DNA of 9,673 bases from Bizionia sp. (GCA_018067115.1 JAGPVI010000205.1:1-9673); one strand, 5' to 3'. Numbered from the stretch's first letter, positions 1 to 7,150 are shown. The notes: generated by a model from the sequence alone, not told the origin. Made by a program: numbers and translations.

Positions 1-1242
1 GGTGGTGGAACAGGACCTTTTGACGGAACTAATGCAACAACTGTAACTCCTGGGGCTTGGAATATAGAGCGTATGCTACAAGCAACAGATAATTTACCTA
101 TGAATTTAGGGTTCTTCGGAAAAGGAAACTGCTCGCATTTAGCACCTTTAAAAGAACAAGTTGAAGCTGGTGTATTAGGTTTAAAAGTCCATGAGGATTG
201 GGGCGCAACGCCGTCTGTTATAAAAGCCTCGCTAGAAGTGGCCGATGAATACGATATTCAAGTGGCTCTTCACTCTGATACTTTAAATGAAGCAGGGTTT
301 TTAGAAGATACAATGGATGCTATTAACGGTAGAACCATCCATACATTCCATACGGAAGGAGCAGGAGGAGGTCACGCACCAGATATTATTAAAGCAGCAA
401 TGTATCCAAATGTATTGCCAGCATCTACAAATCCAACGCGACCGTTTACAAAAAACACCATCGATGAGCATTTAGATATGTTAATGGTATGTCATCATTT
501 AAGTAAAAGTATCCCTGAAGATGTTGCTTTTGCCGATTCTAGAATTAGACCAGAAACTATTGCTGCAGAAGACATTCTTCATGACATGGGCGTTTTTAGC
601 ATTATGAGTTCCGACTCTCAAGCTATGGGACGTGTGGGTGAAACCATTGCAAGAACATGGCAAACGGCGCACAAGAATAAAATTCAACAAGGGTTTCTAG
701 AAGAAGACAAAGAAATGGAAGCGGATAACTTTCGTGCAAAGCGTTATGTGGCTAAATACACTATTAATCCTGCAATTGCTCACGGTATTTCGCAACACGT
801 AGGGTCTATAGAACCGGGTAAAATGGCCGATTTTGTGTTATGGAAACCTGCGTTATTTGGTGCGAAACCAGAAATGATTGTTAAAGGAGGGATGGCTATT
901 GCTAGCAAAATGGGCGATCCAAACGGCTCTATTCCTACGCCACAACCAATTATGATGCGCCCAATGTTTGGAGCTCTAGGGTCTGCCGTGCATAAAACTT
1001 GTGCAACTTTCGTGTCTAAAGCGGCAATGAATAATAATATTAAAGAAAAATACGGCCTTAAAAAGCAATTGTTTGCGGTTACAAACTGTAGAAGTATTTC
1101 TAAAAAAGATTTAATTCATAACGATAAAACACCGTTAATTGAGGTGAATCCAGAAACTTACGAAGTAAAAGTAGATGGCGTAAAAGTAACCTGCGACCCC
1201 ATTGATGTGGTGCCATTAGCGCAACGTTATTTCTTATTTTAA
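1..1242 (+). CDS. ureC: Urease subunit alpha (catalytic), 5'-truncated by window edge
   Basis: This is the catalytic subunit of nickel urease, which hydrolyses urea to ammonia and carbamate in the cytoplasm. The reading frame is open from base 1; the first ATG at 73 is internal, because the preceding codons read GGGTGPFDGTNATTVTPG, a conserved UreC block. The visible 413 residues match Klebsiella UreC from about residue 156 to the end, so roughly 155 N-terminal residues, including the first two nickel-binding histidines, lie outside the window. Visible active-site residues, numbered from base 1, are the carbamylated lysine K62 and H64 (GLKVHEDWG), H91 (ALHSDTLNE), H117 (FHTEGAGGGH), flap C164 and H165 (MVCHHL), and D205 (SSDSQAMGR). 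The C-terminus AQRYFLF is typical of the family. No residue needed for activity is missing from the visible part. It is followed by 67 bases and then ureE; ureA and ureB presumably lie upstream. Confidence 0.98.
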   Translation, partial: GGGTGPFDGTNATTVTPGAWNIERMLQATDNLPMNLGFFGKGNCSHLAPLKEQVEAGVLGLKVHEDWGATPSVIKASLEVADEYDIQVALHSDTLNEAGFLEDTMDAINGRTIHTFHTEGAGGGHAPDIIKAAMYPNVLPASTNPTRPFTKNTIDEHLDMLMVCHHLSKSIPEDVAFADSRIRPETIAAEDILHDMGVFSIMSSDSQAMGRVGETIARTWQTAHKNKIQQGFLEEDKEMEADNFRAKRYVAKYTINPAIAHGISQHVGSIEPGKMADFVLWKPALFGAKPEMIVKGGMAIASKMGDPNGSIPTPQPIMMRPMFGALGSAVHKTCATFVSKAAMNNNIKEKYGLKKQLFAVTNCRSISKKDLIHNDKTPLIEVNPETYEVKVDGVKVTCDPIDVVPLAQRYFLF

Positions 1243-1309
1243 ATAGCAATCTAAAGCGATTCTGCATATGTAATTATGTCGAGTCGTTTTCTAAAAATGA
1301 AAGAACAAT

Positions 1310-1813
1310 ATGCTTTGTAAAGAAGTTATAGGGAATATAGAAACCTATCCAGTAGGTAATAAATCAATAGACACGTTGCATTTAGAGTGGTTTGAAATGA
1401 CCAAGCGCATTATGCGAAAAAAAACAGAAGCAGGTCGCGAGGTTGCTATTAAATTCTTAAAAGAAGGACAGCGTTTACATCAAGGTGATATTGTATTGGA
1501 AGATGATAATAGCGTGGTTATAGTCGATGTGTTACCGTGCGATAGCATTCAAGTAACGCCAAGAAATATTGTGGAAATGGGAACGGTTTGCTACGAAATA
1601 GGAAACAAACACTTACCTATTTTTATTCAAGATGAAAAAGTGCTTGTGCCATACGAAAAACCTCTAGAGCGCCTGTTGGAAGCCACAGGGTATATCGTAG
1701 AAAAAAAGCATTGCAAGCTACTAAATATGCTAAAAGCAAATGTAGGTCACGGCCACGCTAATGATAGTCCGTCGCTATTTTCAAGAATTTTAGACCTCAC
1801 AACAAAACAGTAA
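1310..1813 (+). CDS. ureE: Urease accessory protein UreE (nickel metallochaperone)
   Basis: UreE is a cytoplasmic dimeric nickel chaperone that hands Ni(II) to the UreG/UreF/UreD activation complex. The protein has 167 residues, a normal length. The N-terminal domain begins with the family-like MLCKEVIGNI, which fixes the start at 1310; an upstream in-frame ATG at 1268 is followed at once by a stop codon. The C-terminal metal-binding domain carries GNKHLPIFIQ, where H101 corresponds to the conserved dimer-interface histidine (H96 of Klebsiella). The C-terminus has only a short GHGH motif (H147, H149), plus H134 and C135, instead of the long polyhistidine tail of enterobacterial UreE. It probably delivers nickel but stores little. 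The gene sits 67 bases after ureC and 5 bases before ureF, without a recognisable Shine-Dalgarno sequence. Confidence 0.95.
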   Translation: MLCKEVIGNIETYPVGNKSIDTLHLEWFEMTKRIMRKKTEAGREVAIKFLKEGQRLHQGDIVLEDDNSVVIVDVLPCDSIQVTPRNIVEMGTVCYEIGNKHLPIFIQDEKVLVPYEKPLERLLEATGYIVEKKHCKLLNMLKANVGHGHANDSPSLFSRILDLTTKQ

Positions 1814-1818
1814 AATCT

Positions 1819-2517
1819 ATGGCAAATAACAAACAGAAAATACTATTAGAATTACTACATATTTCAGACCCAACCTTACCAATAGGAGGATATTCGCATT
1901 CCAACGGATTAGAAACCTACATACAGCAAAACGTGGTTAAAGATGTTGACAGCACGCGCGAATTTGTAGAAAATATGCTCATTTATAATTATAAGTATAA
2001 TGATGGCATTTTTGTTCGCGATGCTTTTAAATATGGATTAGAAAATAATTTAGAGGCTCTATTAGAATTAGATAACGAAGCACACGCTTTAAAAGCCCCA
2101 ATGGAAGTTCGTGATGGAAGTTTAAAACTCGGTACGCGATTACTTAAAATTTACGTCCGATTGCACGATTATAAATTAATGCACACGTTTTTCGAGAAAG
2201 TGAAAAACAAAGAAACCCCAGGTCATTACGCTGTGGTTTTTGGGATGATAACGGCACTCTTGGGAGCCGAAATTAAACCGGTTTTAAGTGCGTTTTATTA
2301 TAATGCAGCCGTAAATATGGTAACCAATAGCGTTAAAATGGTGCCGCTAGGCCAAATGGACGGACAGGAAATTCTGTATAAAATGCACGATTTAATCTCT
2401 CAAGTTGTCGACGAAACTTTAACATTAGACGAGGCAATGCGCGGACTTTGTAATCCCGCATTCGATATTAGATGTATGCAACACGAAATTTTGTATTCAA
2501 GACTTTATATGTCTTAA
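1819..2517 (+). CDS. ureF: Urease accessory protein UreF
   Basis: UreF is an all-helical scaffold that bridges UreD and the GTPase UreG and gates activation of apo-urease. It has 232 residues, a normal length. Recognition rests on the N-terminal block SDPTLPIGGYSHSNGLE (residues 16-32), on SVKMVPLGQMDGQ (171-183) near the C-terminal half, and on the terminal HEILYSRLYMS, which matches the conserved C-terminal region through which UreF homologues contact UreD. The start lies 5 bases after the ureE stop with no Shine-Dalgarno sequence, and the junction AATCTATGG resembles the one at the ureD start. Translation by re-initiation after ureE is therefore likely. Identification is firm; the mechanistic role is taken from the family. 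Confidence 0.95.
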   Translation: MANNKQKILLELLHISDPTLPIGGYSHSNGLETYIQQNVVKDVDSTREFVENMLIYNYKYNDGIFVRDAFKYGLENNLEALLELDNEAHALKAPMEVRDGSLKLGTRLLKIYVRLHDYKLMHTFFEKVKNKETPGHYAVVFGMITALLGAEIKPVLSAFYYNAAVNMVTNSVKMVPLGQMDGQEILYKMHDLISQVVDETLTLDEAMRGLCNPAFDIRCMQHEILYSRLYMS

Positions 2518-2551
2518 AAAACAAGTAAAAATCTCAAAACACCCCATTTAA

Positions 2552-3193
2552 ATGGAAGATAGAAAATATATAAAAATAGGAGTTGCTGGACCTGTAGGTT
2601 CAGGAAAAACAGCTCTAATTGAAAAATTGTCACATAAAATAGCAAAAGCGTACAGTATTGGTGTTATCACCAACGATATCTACACAAAAGAAGATGCCGA
2701 GTACTTAACTAAAAACTCGTTATTACCAGCCGATCGTATTATAGGGGTTGAAACTGGTGGGTGTCCACATACCGCAATTCGTGAGGATGCGAGTATGAAT
2801 TTGGAAGCCATTGACGAAATGGTAAGCCGTCATCCAGAAATAGAAATTGTATTTATAGAAAGTGGCGGAGATAACCTTTCTGCAACCTTTAGCCCAGATT
2901 TGGCCGATGTTACCATTTTTGTGATTTCGGTTGCTGAAGGCGAAAAGATACCGCGTAAAGGAGGTCCTGGTATTACACGATCAGATTTGTTGGTTATTAA
3001 TAAAACAGATTTAGCGCCTTATGTTAATGCCGATCTTGAAGTGATGCGCGCCGATTCTAGCAGAATGCGTCAAGGCTCGCCTTTTGTGTTTACAGATTTA
3101 ATGAGAGGGGACGGATTAGAAGATGTTATCAATTGGATAAAGAAATATGCTTTAATAGAGGAAAAAGCACCTGAACCAGCATTACAATATTAA
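2552..3193 (+). CDS. ureG: Urease accessory GTPase UreG
   Basis: UreG is a SIMIBI-class GTPase that carries nickel from UreE to apo-urease and couples GTP hydrolysis to metallocentre assembly. It has 213 residues. The P-loop GPVGSGKT is at residues 13-20, the nickel-binding CPH motif at 71-73 follows VETGG, ESGGDNL is at 103-109, and the guanine-specificity motif NKTD is at 150-153. The protein starts directly at the first beta strand (YIKIGVAGPVG) and lacks the histidine-rich N-terminal extension found in plant and some bacterial UreG proteins. It lies 34 bases after ureF, the longest gap in the ureE-to-transporter run, and 3 bases before ureD. Confidence 0.97.
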   Translation: MEDRKYIKIGVAGPVGSGKTALIEKLSHKIAKAYSIGVITNDIYTKEDAEYLTKNSLLPADRIIGVETGGCPHTAIREDASMNLEAIDEMVSRHPEIEIVFIESGGDNLSATFSPDLADVTIFVISVAEGEKIPRKGGPGITRSDLLVINKTDLAPYVNADLEVMRADSSRMRQGSPFVFTDLMRGDGLEDVINWIKKYALIEEKAPEPALQY

Positions 3194-3196
3194 TCT

Positions 3197-4012
3197 ATGG
3201 GACAATATAGTGTAGATACCGGCTTATATAGAGAGCTCACTATTTTAAAAGACACCTTTTTCACCCCGCCATTTAACGTGGTTGAGGTTCGTGAAGATAA
3301 AAGCAATCCCTTGCTTGAAGTAATGATTATGAGCTCTTCACCAGGCTTTTTTAATCACGATGATTATAAAATAGATATTAACGTAAAAAAAGAAACCTTG
3401 CTTAATATACAAACACAATCGTATCAACGCGTCTACGACACACCCGATGGAGCTAGGCAGGAAATGAATGTAAATATTGAAGAAAATGCATACTTCAGTC
3501 ATTTGCCACATCCGTCTGTGCCACATAAAGGCTCTATTTTCGAAGGAAAAAATAAGATAAACCTGGCCGCAAATAGTGTGCTTATTTGGGGCGAAATTTT
3601 AGCCTGCGGCCGTAAACTGAACGGCGAGTCGTTTGCCTTTATAAAATACAGTAGTCTTACAGAAGTCTATCGCGAAGGAAAATTATTTTATAAAGACAAT
3701 TTATACCTGAAACCTTCAACCGTAGACTTTAAGTCTATTGGTCAATATGAAGAATTTACCTATCAAGCAAACTTTGTATGCATTGATCCTTTTCATTCTG
3801 TAAAAGATCATATGGAACTAATGACTACCGTGCTTGCTGAAGAAGAAGATATCATTTTTGGAGTTTCAAAATTATCAGAAGACGCTTGTGCTTTAAGAGT
3901 CTTGGGTAATTCTGGAGAACAGATTTTTCAAGCTTTAAGAAACATTAGAAAACAATTAGATAAACAAGCCAATGCGCTACGCAAAAAAGAAATAGCGGTT
4001 AAGTTAGTATAA
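3197..4012 (+). CDS. ureD: Urease accessory protein UreD
   Basis: UreD (called UreH in Helicobacter) binds apo-urease directly and, with UreF and UreG, passes nickel to the active site. The 271-residue length fits the family. Visible family blocks are SSSPGFF followed by YKIDINV (residues 46-63), LPHPSVPHKGSIF (103-115) and WGEILACGR (131-139). The C-terminal third (about 205-271) is more divergent and ends in a lysine/arginine-rich helix. The start lies only 3 bases after the ureG stop, in the context TAATCTATGG, so it depends on translational coupling. UreD genes often sit first in proteobacterial urease operons; here it is last of the accessory genes, an order I believe is common in Bacteroidota. 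Confidence 0.93.
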   Translation: MGQYSVDTGLYRELTILKDTFFTPPFNVVEVREDKSNPLLEVMIMSSSPGFFNHDDYKIDINVKKETLLNIQTQSYQRVYDTPDGARQEMNVNIEENAYFSHLPHPSVPHKGSIFEGKNKINLAANSVLIWGEILACGRKLNGESFAFIKYSSLTEVYREGKLFYKDNLYLKPSTVDFKSIGQYEEFTYQANFVCIDPFHSVKDHMELMTTVLAEEEDIIFGVSKLSEDACALRVLGNSGEQIFQALRNIRKQLDKQANALRKKEIAVKLV

Positions 4013-4014
4013 AT

Positions 4015-4719
4015 ATGGAATCAGAATTAAATGTATTGTTAGTAGCCGCTATATCCATTAGCGTGCTTCATACCCTTACGGGACCCGATCATTATATCCC
4101 GTTTATTGCCATTGGAAAGGCTAAAAACTGGACGCTTAAGCGCACTATTTTTTGGACGGTGGTATGTGGTATTGGTCACGTTATGAGCTCCGTGGTTTTA
4201 GCATTAGGTGGTGTTGCTCTTGGTTTTTCTTTAAATAAATTATCTTGGTTTGAAGATTTACGAGGCGGTATAGCAGCCTGGGCTTTGTTGGTTTTTGGTT
4301 TGGTGTTTATGTGTATCGGTTTGTATCAGGCGTATCGCAATAAAAAACACAAACATTTTGATGTGTACGATAGTGGCGATGTTTATGTATACGAACACCA
4401 ACATAATCAAGGACCTGTTATGCCTTCCGAAAGGAAAAAAGTAACCCCCTGGGTAATGTTTATTATCTTTTTATTAGGGCCTTGTGAGCCTATGATTCCA
4501 CTGTTAACCTATCCTGCAATTATGGATTCAACTTATGGTATATATCTTATTGTAAGTGTTTTTTTGTTTTTCACCTTGTTAATGATGGTGTTAATGGTTG
4601 TTCTAGGATTTTACGGATTTAAATTAATTAAAACGGATTTCTTCGAGAGATATATGACTGCCATTGCGGGTGGAACAATAGTAATATGCGGTGTAGGAAT
4701 GGTTTTCCTGGGCTGGTAA
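4015..4719 (+). CDS. UreH/SafE-type membrane transporter, probable nickel importer
   Basis: This is an inner-membrane protein of 234 residues with about six predicted helices (near 5-25, 45-70, 85-107, 145-168, 174-200 and 214-234). Helix 1 contains LHTLTGPDHYIPF, with H19, D25 and H26, resembling the HX4DH signature of nickel/cobalt transporters but with one extra residue. Helix 2 begins with GIGH (H55), and helix 4 has LGPCEP. The loop after helix 3 is rich in histidine (KHKHF at 111-115, EHQH at 127-130), which fits a metal-sensing or metal-collecting segment. Its start is two bases after the ureD stop, so it belongs to the urease operon; nickel uptake for urease is the natural role. Automatic annotation may call this family 'sulfite exporter TauE/SafE'. 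The family call is fairly sure; the substrate and direction are inferred. Confidence 0.75.
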   Translation: MESELNVLLVAAISISVLHTLTGPDHYIPFIAIGKAKNWTLKRTIFWTVVCGIGHVMSSVVLALGGVALGFSLNKLSWFEDLRGGIAAWALLVFGLVFMCIGLYQAYRNKKHKHFDVYDSGDVYVYEHQHNQGPVMPSERKKVTPWVMFIIFLLGPCEPMIPLLTYPAIMDSTYGIYLIVSVFLFFTLLMMVLMVVLGFYGFKLIKTDFFERYMTAIAGGTIVICGVGMVFLGW

Positions 4720-4729
4720 TGTCATTAAA

Positions 4730-5686
4730 ATGATTAAACAGGCTAAACAATTCGGTGTCATTAACCTTAAAGGTATTTCTCAAATAATGCTTCAAGAGAA
4801 CGCCGTTACAGGCTTCTTTTTTCTATTGGGCGCGTTATACAGTTCTTGGTTAATGGCGATTGGTTTGTTAATTGCAACTGTAACAGGTAGTGTAGTAGGT
4901 TATTTTTTGAGCACTAAAAATTATAAAGCCCTTAATCAAGGGCTTTATGGTTTTAATGCGGCTTTATTAGGAATAATTATCGTGTATAAATACGGGTTAT
5001 CCTTGGAATCGATTTTATGCATAATAGGAGCTTCAGTATTAGCAACGTTAGTTATGCATTTCGCTATTATTAAAAAACTACCCGTATTTACATTCCCTTT
5101 CGTGGTGTTGAGTTGGGTGGTAGTATCCTTTGTAAACACGGCAAATTTTATGCCTTTAGTTGAGCATCCTACGGCACAAGAAATTTTTTTACAAGAGCCT
5201 ATAGCCGATTTTTTTGAAGAAACATTAGAGCAAGTTGGTATTGAATACGATGATATAGATGATGATCTTATTTTTTCAACGTACGGTTTTGGACAAGTAA
5301 TGTTTCAAGGGAGTTTAATTGCTGGGCTTTTATTTTTAATGGGCGTTTATGTCAACAATCCTATTGCGGCTTTGTATGGTATTTTTGCGTCTATTCTAGC
5401 CATCACCGTGTCACACTTACTTAACAGTCCAGCGTCGTCCGTAGATACAGGAATGTTTAGTTTTAATGCGGTGTTATGTGCGCTCGCCTTTGCAGGAACC
5501 AGGCATCGGGATGGCTTTTGGGTCGTGGTCAGTACGGTTGTAACTGTAATTATAGATGATTATTTGATAAGAATAGGAGTGCCGCCATATACGTTTCCGT
5601 TTGTAGTGACGATGTGGCTTCTGTTACTTACCCGAAAAGGATTGGAATTTGTAGAAAACGTAAGTCTTTTTAAAAATAGAGGCTAG
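4730..5686 (+). CDS. Urea transporter, UT family (SLC14-like)
   Basis: This is a 318-residue inner-membrane channel-like protein for facilitated urea entry. It shows the internal duplication of UT proteins. Half one (about 15-132) contains GISQIMLQEN, NQGLYGFNAALLGI and VFTFPFVVLSW; half two (about 186-300) repeats these as GFGQVMFQGS, DTGMFSFNAVLCALA and YTFPFVVTMW. About ten hydrophobic segments are visible. Between the halves lies an acidic stretch (residues 145-182, including DDIDDDL) that is probably exposed to solvent. It starts 10 bases after the nickel-transporter stop and is the last clearly co-transcribed gene of the urease operon. No hairpin terminator follows its stop codon. Urea is strongly supported as substrate by family and by context. 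Confidence 0.92.
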   Translation: MIKQAKQFGVINLKGISQIMLQENAVTGFFFLLGALYSSWLMAIGLLIATVTGSVVGYFLSTKNYKALNQGLYGFNAALLGIIIVYKYGLSLESILCIIGASVLATLVMHFAIIKKLPVFTFPFVVLSWVVVSFVNTANFMPLVEHPTAQEIFLQEPIADFFEETLEQVGIEYDDIDDDLIFSTYGFGQVMFQGSLIAGLLFLMGVYVNNPIAALYGIFASILAITVSHLLNSPASSVDTGMFSFNAVLCALAFAGTRHRDGFWVVVSTVVTVIIDDYLIRIGVPPYTFPFVVTMWLLLLTRKGLEFVENVSLFKNRG

Positions 5687-5821
5687 CAAGATTATAAAAT
5701 ACCAGTCGTTTTTATGTGTAAAATTAATTCAAATAGATTATCTTTTATATACGACAAAGAGTACCCGATTCTATATTAAATGACCTACTTAATTTGTATT
5801 AATTAATTTAAAAAAAAAAGG
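5687..5821 (+). promoter_or_regulatory. AT-rich leader of the outer-membrane protein gene; weak promoter candidate
   Basis: These 135 bases are very AT-rich and contain no GC-rich hairpin, so read-through from the urease operon is possible. TTAATTTG at 5789-5796 matches five of the six fixed positions of the Bacteroidota -7 element TAnnTTTG, but no convincing -33 TTG element is placed upstream of it. The palindrome ATTAATTAAT lies at 5798-5807. A run of ten A residues (5810-5819) followed by GG abuts the ATG directly, too close to act as a Shine-Dalgarno sequence. A promoter here is plausible but unproven. Confidence 0.3.
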
Positions 5822-6640
5822 ATGGGAAAAGAAACGAATTTTAGTAACGGGATTTTAGGGTTAGCTTGTATACTTTTTAGTACTTTAGGGTATTCGCAAG
5901 CAGATAGTATACCTGCTGTTTCAGAGAAAGTACATCACGTCGAGCCGCTTTTTATAGACCTTGTTAGGGATCTTGGTGCGAGAAAAGGTGAAAAAGAGCT
6001 TAATATAGGTGCTAATTTTTCTAACACAACATCTTATAATCAATATGATGTGTTAGCAGAATATGAATTTGCGCCTATTGATCGTTTAGGTCTTGAAGCA
6101 GAGGTTGGGTTTTCGTTTTATGACGGTCATAATGCGAGCTCTGATACGCCAAAAAATAAAATGGAGGCTTTAAAGTTGTCGGCACAATATTCCTTTTATG
6201 TCTCTAAAGAACATAAAACAACATTAGCCTTGGGCTATGCTCAAATTTTCGAACTCACAGATTTTAGTAGTTATAATAGCAGTTTATTTGTTAAAGAGAT
6301 TGTCTATAGCCCATTTTTCGTTGCGGCTAAACGCTGGGGCGAAAATTTTCATACCTTAATTTTTACTGGTCCAGAATTTAAACACAAATTACAAACAGAT
6401 TACACAGATGTGGACTGGCAATTTAATACCTCATTTCATTACGAGCTACCAAACTCTTCACATTTTATTGGTATAGAATTCAATAAAGAATTGATGCATA
6501 GCAAATTTGAAATGACTATGCGTCCGCAAGTAAAATTACAGATCAACGACGCGCTAGCTTTAGGTGTTGTAACGGGATTCCCGTTAACTAAAAGTGAAGA
6601 AAAATTCAGTTCGTTTTTTAGAGTGATTTACGAATTGTAG
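5822..6640 (+). CDS. Putative outer-membrane beta-barrel protein downstream of the urease operon
   Basis: This 272-residue exported protein has no family name I can give with certainty. A signal peptide is visible: a lysine near the start, a hydrophobic core ILGLACILFSTLG (11-23) and probable cleavage after YSQA (about residue 27). C15 lies inside the core and does not sit in a good lipobox. After the signal comes a compact block, HHVEPLFIDLVRDLGARKG (38-56), that I believe recurs in Bacteroidota proteins of this type. Then about ten to twelve short amphipathic beta strands alternate with polar turns (for example 57-70, 89-100, 116-128, 132-142, 176-187, 228-241, 244-254), and the protein ends in a strand, FFRVIYEL. 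This pattern suggests a small outer-membrane barrel. It is co-directional with the urease cluster, so an outer-membrane role in nickel or urea passage is possible, but this is inference. Confidence 0.7.
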   Translation: MGKETNFSNGILGLACILFSTLGYSQADSIPAVSEKVHHVEPLFIDLVRDLGARKGEKELNIGANFSNTTSYNQYDVLAEYEFAPIDRLGLEAEVGFSFYDGHNASSDTPKNKMEALKLSAQYSFYVSKEHKTTLALGYAQIFELTDFSSYNSSLFVKEIVYSPFFVAAKRWGENFHTLIFTGPEFKHKLQTDYTDVDWQFNTSFHYELPNSSHFIGIEFNKELMHSKFEMTMRPQVKLQINDALALGVVTGFPLTKSEEKFSSFFRVIYEL

Positions 6641-6646
6641 TTGTAA

Positions 6647-7150
6647 TTATGAATAGGAAATGGCCTTAATTTCAAAAAGTCTGTCTTCTTGAGGGAGTTT
6701 TAGTAAGGCTTTATCGCCAACTTTCTTGTTGGTTATTATTCTAGCAATTGGAGAAATAAATGAAATTTTACCTTTAGAAATATCGGCTTCATCAACACCT
6801 ACAATCTGGTGCGTTTGAAGCTTGGTTTCGTTCCCAACTTTTAAAGTAATTAATGCGCCAAACCGGACTTCATTTTGTGGCTGTTTTTTAATGTCTACTA
6901 TTTTTGCTGTTGAGGTTCTATTGCTTAGCAATTGTAATTTGGCGTTAATGTAATTTACTGCAATACGTCTCTCCTTTTCGCTCGATATATTAAGGTTTTC
7001 ACGTTCTTTAATAAGATTTTCTTTTTCCACTAAAAGGGCATCCATTCCTGATTGTGTAACATAATTAGTGACACCTTCTGGTAAGTGTGCTCTTGGTGGG
7101 ACTATAGGTATTTCTTCTTGATCATCTTCTTTTACAAATCCTCTGCTCAT
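6647..7150 (-). CDS. GreA/GreB-family RNA polymerase secondary-channel protein
   Basis: This 167-residue cytoplasmic protein belongs to the Gre family, which acts through the RNA polymerase secondary channel. Residues 1-28 form a GreB-like acidic extension (MSRGFVKEDDQEEIP). YVTQSGMDAL (30-39) opens the N-terminal coiled coil, which runs to about residue 78. The C-terminal FKBP-like domain (about 95-165) carries VRFGALITL, HQIVGVDEAD, GKISFISPIAR and NKKVGD, all typical. The coiled-coil tip (about 52-60, NLNISSEKE) lacks the GDLSENAxY-type motif of GreA/GreB that supplies the acidic residues for transcript cleavage. It may therefore modulate polymerase, like Rnk or Gfh proteins, rather than rescue backtracked complexes. 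Its stop lies six bases from the convergent outer-membrane gene. The start follows an A-rich leader containing AAAGGAAAAG. Confidence 0.85.
   Translation of the reverse strand: MSRGFVKEDDQEEIPIVPPRAHLPEGVTNYVTQSGMDALLVEKENLIKERENLNISSEKERRIAVNYINAKLQLLSNRTSTAKIVDIKKQPQNEVRFGALITLKVGNETKLQTHQIVGVDEADISKGKISFISPIARIITNKKVGDKALLKLPQEDRLFEIKAISYS

Noticed and set aside
40..54. Valine in NATTVTPG of UreC where Klebsiella has cysteine
   Set aside because: I recall valine in other active bacterial ureases (for example Sporosarcina), so it is normal variation and not a sign of an inactive enzyme.
499..690. A 63-residue open frame on the minus strand inside ureC
   Set aside because: It is fully inside a strongly conserved coding region on the other strand and has no recognisable family features.
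1243..1309. Possible hairpin or internal promoter between ureC and ureE
   Set aside because: The best pairing (around 1246-1266) has only about four consecutive base pairs, and the nearest -7-like match (TAATTATG) lacks a matching upstream element.
3338..3526. A 62-residue open frame on the minus strand inside ureD
   Set aside because: It is a shadow of ureD; its composition (long runs of I, F and Y) reflects the reverse complement of A-rich codons.
4945..5139. A 64-residue open frame on the minus strand inside the urea transporter gene
   Set aside because: It lies opposite a conserved UT repeat region and has no independent support.
5864..5866. Cysteine 15 of the outer-membrane protein as a lipoprotein anchor
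   Set aside because: It is in the middle of the hydrophobic signal core and the preceding residues (GLA) do not form a good lipobox; signal peptidase I cleavage after YSQA fits better.
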